64,000 bases of DNA from CAZSSH01 sp964609825 (GTDB lineage Bacteria > Verrucomicrobiota > Lentisphaeria > Victivallales > Victivallaceae), in NCBI GenBank assembly GCA_964609825.1, contig CAZSSH010000009.1, forward strand, positions 248,001-312,000. Direction: 5' to 3'. Below are positions 59,817-64,000 of the stretch, piece after piece; the first letter of the stretch is position 1, and every line of letters starts with the position of its first letter. The notes beneath the pieces were generated by a model that was given only the letters and a program-made list of their open reading frames with translations, had not been told where the DNA came from and made no database searches. Position numbers and translations under genes: made by a program.

Positions 59817-60572
59817 TTAATGGAAATCGGCGATGAATTGCTCCAACACGGCTTTGGTGTCGCCCTGCGGGAAAAATTCGAGCCCGGCATACCCGGTATA
59901 ACCGGCTTGGTCAATCGCGGCAAAGACATTGCGGTAATTGATTTCGCCGGTGCCCGGTTGATGGCGGCCGGGGTGGTCGGCCACGTGAAAGTGAGCGATC
60001 AATGGCAGATATTTGCGGATGTTGTTGATTAAATTACCCTCGGTGATCTGCTGGTGATAGATGTCAAACAGCATTTTGATCTCTTTGGCATTGACCGCCT
60101 CAAGGATTTGGGCGGCGACGTCGGAGCGCTCCAAAAAGTACCCGGCGTGATCGACCAGGGTATTTAAGGGCTCGACTGCCAAAACAATGCCGGTCCCGGC
60201 CAATTTTGGCGCGGCCAAGCGCAATCCGTCAACGATCGACTGCTGCTGCTCCTTGGCCGACGGCGCGGCCAAGAGATTGCCGACCTGACTGATGATGACG
60301 TTACAGCCGAGTTTTTTGCAGGCAACGACGGCGCGGTCAAGCCCGGCCAGATACTCGGCGCGCTTGGCGGGGTCGGTGAGGGGGATAAACTCGGTCGCGA
60401 CGGCGACGGTTTTAAGGTGATACTTTTGATTGAGCTCGGCCAATTGGTCAAGATCGTACTGCCAGTGGCACCAGAGCTCATACGCGTCAAAGCCGAGTTC
60501 GGCAAATTGTTTGATTTTTTGCTCCGGGGTTTGCCCGGCAAACATGGTATCCAAGTGGGCGTTGAATTTCAT
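59817..60572 (-). CDS. Sugar isomerase/epimerase of the hydroxypyruvate-isomerase type
   Basis: This 251-residue TIM barrel is of the xylose-isomerase-like (AP endonuclease 2) superfamily. Metal-binding residues appear in AVEPLNTLVDH, MLFDIYHQQ, IAHFHVADHPGRH and the last Glu in YAGLEFFPQGD. The end segment GEINYRNVFAAIDQAGYTGY is characteristic of hydroxypyruvate isomerases and keto-sugar epimerases. AGGAG is eight bases before the ATG. It lies 18 bases after the dehydrogenase-like gene and shares its promoter at 61624-61653. Confidence 0.9.
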   Translation of the reverse strand: MKFNAHLDTMFAGQTPEQKIKQFAELGFDAYELWCHWQYDLDQLAELNQKYHLKTVAVATEFIPLTDPAKRAEYLAGLDRAVVACKKLGCNVIISQVGNLLAAPSAKEQQQSIVDGLRLAAPKLAGTGIVLAVEPLNTLVDHAGYFLERSDVAAQILEAVNAKEIKMLFDIYHQQITEGNLINNIRKYLPLIAHFHVADHPGRHQPGTGEINYRNVFAAIDQAGYTGYAGLEFFPQGDTKAVLEQFIADFH

Positions 60573-60590
60573 TTTTATTGCTCCTGTAAA

Positions 60591-61589
60591 TTATGCTTTT
60601 TGCCAATCGATGACCATACCCATGACTTTATCGCGCTCCTCGCAGCAGACGCGGTAGATTTCCGCCGGGTTGCCGTAACCGAAACGGTGGGTGACCATAT
60701 CGCCCAGTTTGATCCGGCCGTCGAGCAGCATTTGGAAGAACAGTGCGGAGATGATCGCACTGTTCCATTCATTGCTTTCCTGCGGGTCGTGGGCGCCGAC
60801 GATGTGGAGGCCGCGGGTGATGACTTCGCCGCAGAGCCGCTGTTCCTCCGGGGTACCGGTGTCGGTCATCAGCACCAATTTGCCGAAGCGCTTCACTGTC
60901 CGCAAGGCGTTTTGAAACACCTTGGCGTTGCCGGTCGACTCAACGACGATGTCGGGCAAATTGCCGCCCAGCAGCGCTTCCACTTTGGCGATGCTCTCTG
61001 TGGTCAAAAAATCGTTGACGGTGACAAAAGCACCCGCTTGTTTGAGCATCTCCAAACGCGCCGCCACCGGGTCAATGACCACCACTTTTGCTGCGCCCGA
61101 GGCATAGGCCCAGCGCGCCGAAAACTGGCCGATCAGCCCCGCGCCGACGACCGCAACGTTGTCGCCCAGCCGGTACTGGGCGACTCTTGCGCCCATCGCG
61201 GTGATTTTGGCAAAGGCGAACCACAGCGCATCTTCAAATGAAATCCCCGCGGGGATCGCAAAACAGCCGTCCTCTCCGATCACGGCCTTGGACGCATGCC
61301 CGGCGCGGGTGATGACGCGGTCGCCGACTTTAAACTTGCTGACATTGCTCCCTACGGACGAAACCACCCCCGCCGCCGAGTAGCCGGGGTAAAACGGGTA
61401 CTTGACCCAGTTGTCCCAGTGGTTGCCGGCGCTGAATTTGCGCTCAAAGACGATCCCCTCGGTGCCAGAGCTCACCATTGATACCGTAATATCGACGGCG
61501 ACCTCCTCCGGGCCGGGCGCCTTGATCGTAAACTTCTCCAAAGCTACCTGCGATTTGCCGGTAAATACGAAACGTTGGGCAGTACTCAT
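60591..61589 (-). CDS. Zinc-ligand-free medium-chain dehydrogenase, second paralogue
   Basis: I use the ATG at 61589 (MSTAQRFVFTGKSQ), which has GGAGGAAC immediately upstream; a longer frame reaches back to 61640 through promoter sequence. The 332-residue protein has SMVSSGTEGIVF where zinc enzymes have CG-x-CGTD, GYSAAG instead of GHE, and VAVVGAGLIGQFSARWAYASG as the NAD turn. It ends GMVIDWQKA, like the 49425 protein. It is probably a sugar or polyol dehydrogenase working with the isomerase that follows. Confidence 0.92.
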   Translation of the reverse strand: MSTAQRFVFTGKSQVALEKFTIKAPGPEEVAVDITVSMVSSGTEGIVFERKFSAGNHWDNWVKYPFYPGYSAAGVVSSVGSNVSKFKVGDRVITRAGHASKAVIGEDGCFAIPAGISFEDALWFAFAKITAMGARVAQYRLGDNVAVVGAGLIGQFSARWAYASGAAKVVVIDPVAARLEMLKQAGAFVTVNDFLTTESIAKVEALLGGNLPDIVVESTGNAKVFQNALRTVKRFGKLVLMTDTGTPEEQRLCGEVITRGLHIVGAHDPQESNEWNSAIISALFFQMLLDGRIKLGDMVTHRFGYGNPAEIYRVCCEERDKVMGMVIDWQKA

Positions 61590-61623
61590 TGTTCCTCCAA
61601 AAGTTGGTTGTCTGTTGGAGTAA

Positions 61624-61653
61624 AGTATACATGATACCAACCTTAATTGCCAA
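61624..61653 (-). promoter_or_regulatory. Promoter of the dehydrogenase/isomerase pair
   Basis: Minus-strand TTGGCA (61648-61653) and TATACT (61624-61629) have an 18-base spacer, 34 bases before the dehydrogenase ATG. The -35 lies in the last codons of the AraC gene, so the pair can be expressed apart from the regulator. Confidence 0.6.
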
Positions 61654-62488
61654 CTTGACCGCCGTTTTTTGATATTTCTTCGCCGTAATTATACATTTGT
61701 TTGCCGGGCGATGTTCCGAAAAATTTACGGTAATCGGAGCAAAAATGACTGGCCGAGGCATAGCCGCAACGGTCGGCGATGACCTTGACGGTGAGTCCGC
61801 CATAGCCGAGGAGCTGCGCCGCATATTGCAATCGCGTTTCGGTAAAAAAGGCCTTGAGCGATCGGCCGCGCGCTTGCCGGTAAGTGTGCCGCAAGTGATC
61901 CATGCCGATGCGGAGCTCGCGGGCGATGTCGGCCATGGATACGTCAGTGAAGCCGTTGCGCCGGATCATTTTTTCGGCCTGCGTCGCGTACCACTCGGGG
62001 TTGCCCGGCTGCTGCGCCGACTCGGGGCTCTGCCGGCGCTGCAAGATGCTGGACAAAATGACCCCCGTCCGGCAATTTAGCTCAAGCTGCCGCCAGCGGT
62101 CGGAGCCCGCCAACCCGCATTGGACCAAGGTGCGGAGCTCCTCTGCCGCGTTAAGGAGTTCCGCCGAGGGGCGAAGCTCAAAATGCAGCATCGGGAGTTT
62201 GACACCCGCGAGCGAAAAAAGCAAACACACATCCTCATAACTCCCGGTATTGATCTGATGGTGCATCACGCCCGGTCCGGCCAGCGACCAGCTCCCTTTG
62301 CCGAAAGTGATTTTTTGGTCGGGGTACTCGATGACGCCGCTGCCCTCGGCGTGGTACACGAGCTCAAAGTGATCGTGACGGTGGGCGATCCCCTCATGGT
62401 TGGCCGAAATAAAGGCAAAGAGATATTTGGGGGGAAAGCCGCCCGCGAGCGTCTCGGGGAAGTTGTTTTTTTCACTGTTTGCTGACAT
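61643..62488 (-). CDS. AraC-family regulator with cupin-like sensor
   Basis: In this 281-residue protein the N-terminal arm has GIAHRHDHFELVYHAEGSGV, then KGSWSLAGPGVMHHQI, a cupin pattern. The C-terminal 105 residues are the double helix-turn-helix (SMADIARELRIGMDHLRHTY and IADRCGYASASHFCSDYRKF, then GTSPGKQMYNYG). It is divergent from the GH116 gene and upstream of the dehydrogenase and isomerase genes, so it could control both sides. I see no good ribosome site before its ATG. Confidence 0.93.
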   Translation of the reverse strand: MSANSEKNNFPETLAGGFPPKYLFAFISANHEGIAHRHDHFELVYHAEGSGVIEYPDQKITFGKGSWSLAGPGVMHHQINTGSYEDVCLLFSLAGVKLPMLHFELRPSAELLNAAEELRTLVQCGLAGSDRWRQLELNCRTGVILSSILQRRQSPESAQQPGNPEWYATQAEKMIRRNGFTDVSMADIARELRIGMDHLRHTYRQARGRSLKAFFTETRLQYAAQLLGYGGLTVKVIADRCGYASASHFCSDYRKFFGTSPGKQMYNYGEEISKNGGQVGN

Positions 62489-62517
62489 CGGCGACCGGGG
62501 GGTTCGGGGTTTGCAAT

Positions 62518-62546
62518 ACTATATGCTGTCGGGCCGTATTTGTCAA
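62518..62546 (-). promoter_or_regulatory. Promoter of the 61643-62488 AraC gene
   Basis: Minus-strand TTGACA (62541-62546) and TATAGT (62518-62523) have a 17-base spacer, 30 bases before the start. An inverted repeat, TTTGCG (62563-62568) and CGCAAA (62576-62581), sits just upstream and may bind the regulator. The opposite-direction GH116 gene has TATACT at 62663-62668 but no clear -35. Confidence 0.75.
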
Positions 62547-62708
62547 GCGGCCGACACCCGGATTTGCGGCAATTTCGCAAACATGGCGGATTGATCACGG
62601 TTTTTCCATAAAATGACATGCTTTTGTAAAAAAATTGCATTCTCAAAACCGGCTTTGTGAAGTATACTATTTACTGTCACTGAAAATTTGAAAAAGGAAA
62701 TCTTTACC

Positions 62709-64000
62709 ATGAAAGTCAAACAAAATAATTGCGTCTCCTTTCCTCTGGGCGGCATCGGCAGTGGCAGCATCGGCCTCTCCGCCGCCGGACGGTTGATCGA
62801 CTGGGAGATCCAAAACCGTCCCGATAAGGAGAGCTGCAACCGCTTCAGTCACTTTGCGGTCAAACTCGAGGAGGACGGAAATGTGCTTGACTGCCGTGTC
62901 CTCAACGGGCCGTTGCCGCCGCCCTATACCGGCAGCGGCAAAGGACGCTTCAGCGGCTTCGGTTTCGGCGTCCCTGCCTCCACGCTGGCAGGCGTCCCGC
63001 ATTTTGAGGAGGCCAAATTTAAGGGCGAGTACCCGTTTGCCGAAATCGCCTTTGCCGACCCCAAATTTCCATGCCAAATTGCCATGACGGCATTTAATCC
63101 CCTGATCCCGTTAAATGATTTTGACTCGTCGCTGCCGGGAGCGGTGTTTGTGTTTCGCATCGCCAACCCGACAGCGAAGCATTTGCGCTGTACTGTGGCA
63201 GGTTCGGTCTCCAATTTGTTTACCGGAGGCGTCAATTGCGGCGAGGGCGGCAAGCTCTTGCTCAAGAGCCCGTCGGCACCGGTCGAGCTCAAATACGGTG
63301 AACTCGCTTTGGGGTGCCGGGCGGAGTCGGTCCAAGTGCAGTCGCACTGGTTTCGCGGGAGCTGGCTTGATGACCTTAATATGTATTGGAACGAGTTGAG
63401 CCGTCCCGGCGGCTTTTCCGACCGGCGTTATGACACGCCGGCGGCCAAAGGAGGGATTGATACCGGTACGGTGGCGGGCTCGATCATGCTCGCGCCCGGC
63501 GAGAGCAAAGAGGTGATTTTTGTCCTCAGCTGGTTTGTCCCCAATGTGCGCAACGATTGGAGTATTTCGCCCGAGGTGGCTTCCCTGTCGTGGCGCAATT
63601 ATTACGCGACGCAGTTCTCCGGCGCGCTGGCGGTCAATGATTACTTTTTTACCCATTTTGACCGGTTGCGGGAGGAGAGCATGCTCTTTAAAAATGCGTT
63701 GTTTGGTTCGACCCTGCCTCCTTATGTCATTGACGCCGTGGCCGCCAATCTGTCGATTCTTAAGTCGCCCACGTGTCTGCGGCTGGAGGACGGCGGTTTT
63801 TACGGCTTCGAGGGTTGTCACAGCAACGAGGGCTGCTGCGAGGGCTCGTGCAACCATGTCTGGAATTACGCTTATGCGCTGCCCTTTTTGTTTCCCAAGC
63901 TGGAGCGCTCAATGCGCGAGCTGGACTTTAAGTACAACTACGACAGCAGCGACGGCGGCTTCGGCTTTCGCTTGCCGCTGCCTCTGAGAAACGAGGTTGA
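62709..64000 (+). CDS. GH116 beta-glycosidase, N-terminal part (gene continues past the window)
   Basis: The first 430 codons are visible and still open at base 64000. The ATG has AAAGGAAA upstream. No signal peptide is present (MKVKQNNCVSFPLGGIGSGS). The beta-sandwich N-terminal domain of bile-acid-glucosidase-like enzymes covers most of it: LGGIGSGSIGLSAAGRLIDW, then SWFVPNVRNDW. The start of the helical catalytic domain then reads EGCCEGSCNHVWNYAYALPF and LFPKLERSMRELDFKYNY, the characteristic GH116 segment that carries the nucleophile Glu. Family members hydrolyse beta-glucosides, xylosides or N-acetylglucosaminides. It is divergent from an AraC regulator, probably its controller. Confidence 0.92.
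   Translation, partial: MKVKQNNCVSFPLGGIGSGSIGLSAAGRLIDWEIQNRPDKESCNRFSHFAVKLEEDGNVLDCRVLNGPLPPPYTGSGKGRFSGFGFGVPASTLAGVPHFEEAKFKGEYPFAEIAFADPKFPCQIAMTAFNPLIPLNDFDSSLPGAVFVFRIANPTAKHLRCTVAGSVSNLFTGGVNCGEGGKLLLKSPSAPVELKYGELALGCRAESVQVQSHWFRGSWLDDLNMYWNELSRPGGFSDRRYDTPAAKGGIDTGTVAGSIMLAPGESKEVIFVLSWFVPNVRNDWSISPEVASLSWRNYYATQFSGALAVNDYFFTHFDRLREESMLFKNALFGSTLPPYVIDAVAANLSILKSPTCLRLEDGGFYGFEGCHSNEGCCEGSCNHVWNYAYALPFLFPKLERSMRELDFKYNYDSSDGGFGFRLPLPLRNEV

Noticed and set aside
1..64000. CRISPR arrays, tRNA, rRNA, prophage or intact transposase genes
   Set aside because: I saw no regularly spaced repeats, cloverleaf sequences, rRNA segments or phage or transposase motifs on either strand; a dedicated search tool could still find a small RNA.

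Overview
The window most resembles a member of the Lentisphaerota (Victivallis-like). The basis is six separate genes for pseudopilins, each with a near-identical N-terminal segment (FTLIELLVVIAIIAILAS-type) and a prepilin-associated H-X9-DG tail. They sit among many glycoside hydrolases, polysaccharide-lyase-like proteins and sugar-sensing repressors. This assignment comes from gene style; no rRNA, tRNA or marker gene is present. No CRISPR array, prophage or intact insertion sequence was seen.

Layout. 1-7634 (minus): a GntR-type regulator, a large secreted helical lyase-like protein, a secreted beta-helix protein, a polysaccharide pyruvyl transferase, a pseudopilin and the start of another secreted protein. 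7844-8744: a small secreted coiled-coil protein, a degraded dehydrogenase tail and terminators. 8745-17373 (minus): a mannose-glycan block made of GH38 alpha-mannosidase, a frameshifted GH5, a pseudopilin, a LacI regulator, GH130 and a XylR-like AraC regulator. 17500-20463: a GH16 ruin fused to a truncated gene, then a GH33 sialidase and a LacI regulator. 20658-24709: pseudopilin plus giant GH5-like enzyme. 24722-28712 (minus): SGNH hydrolase, TPR lipoprotein, secreted helical protein, Gfo/Idh oxidoreductase. 28885-32931: LacI, pseudopilin, heparinase-like lyase. 33112-41362: GntR, pseudopilin, two giant glycosidases. 41507-47487: a 1870-residue hybrid sensor kinase and a stand-alone receiver. 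47491-54212: LacI regulator and a six-gene oxidoreductase operon with a type I dehydroquinase-like enzyme. 54458-58581 (minus): nucleoside hydrolase, secreted glycosidase, pseudopilin. 58788-64000: two AraC regulators, a TIM-barrel isomerase, an alcohol dehydrogenase-like protein and the start of a GH116 glycosidase.

The repeating logic is a dedicated sugar-sensing regulator, then a pseudopilin, then one or more hydrolases. It occurs six times with unrelated regulators (LacI, GntR, AraC) and unrelated enzymes. I infer that each cassette responds to one glycan and that the pseudopilin may help secrete, anchor or display the neighbouring enzyme. The cytoplasmic enzymes (GH38, GH130, Gfo/Idh, medium-chain dehydrogenases, isomerase) would then finish the imported oligosaccharides. 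Nine regulators in 64 kb fit a specialist of complex host or plant glycans.
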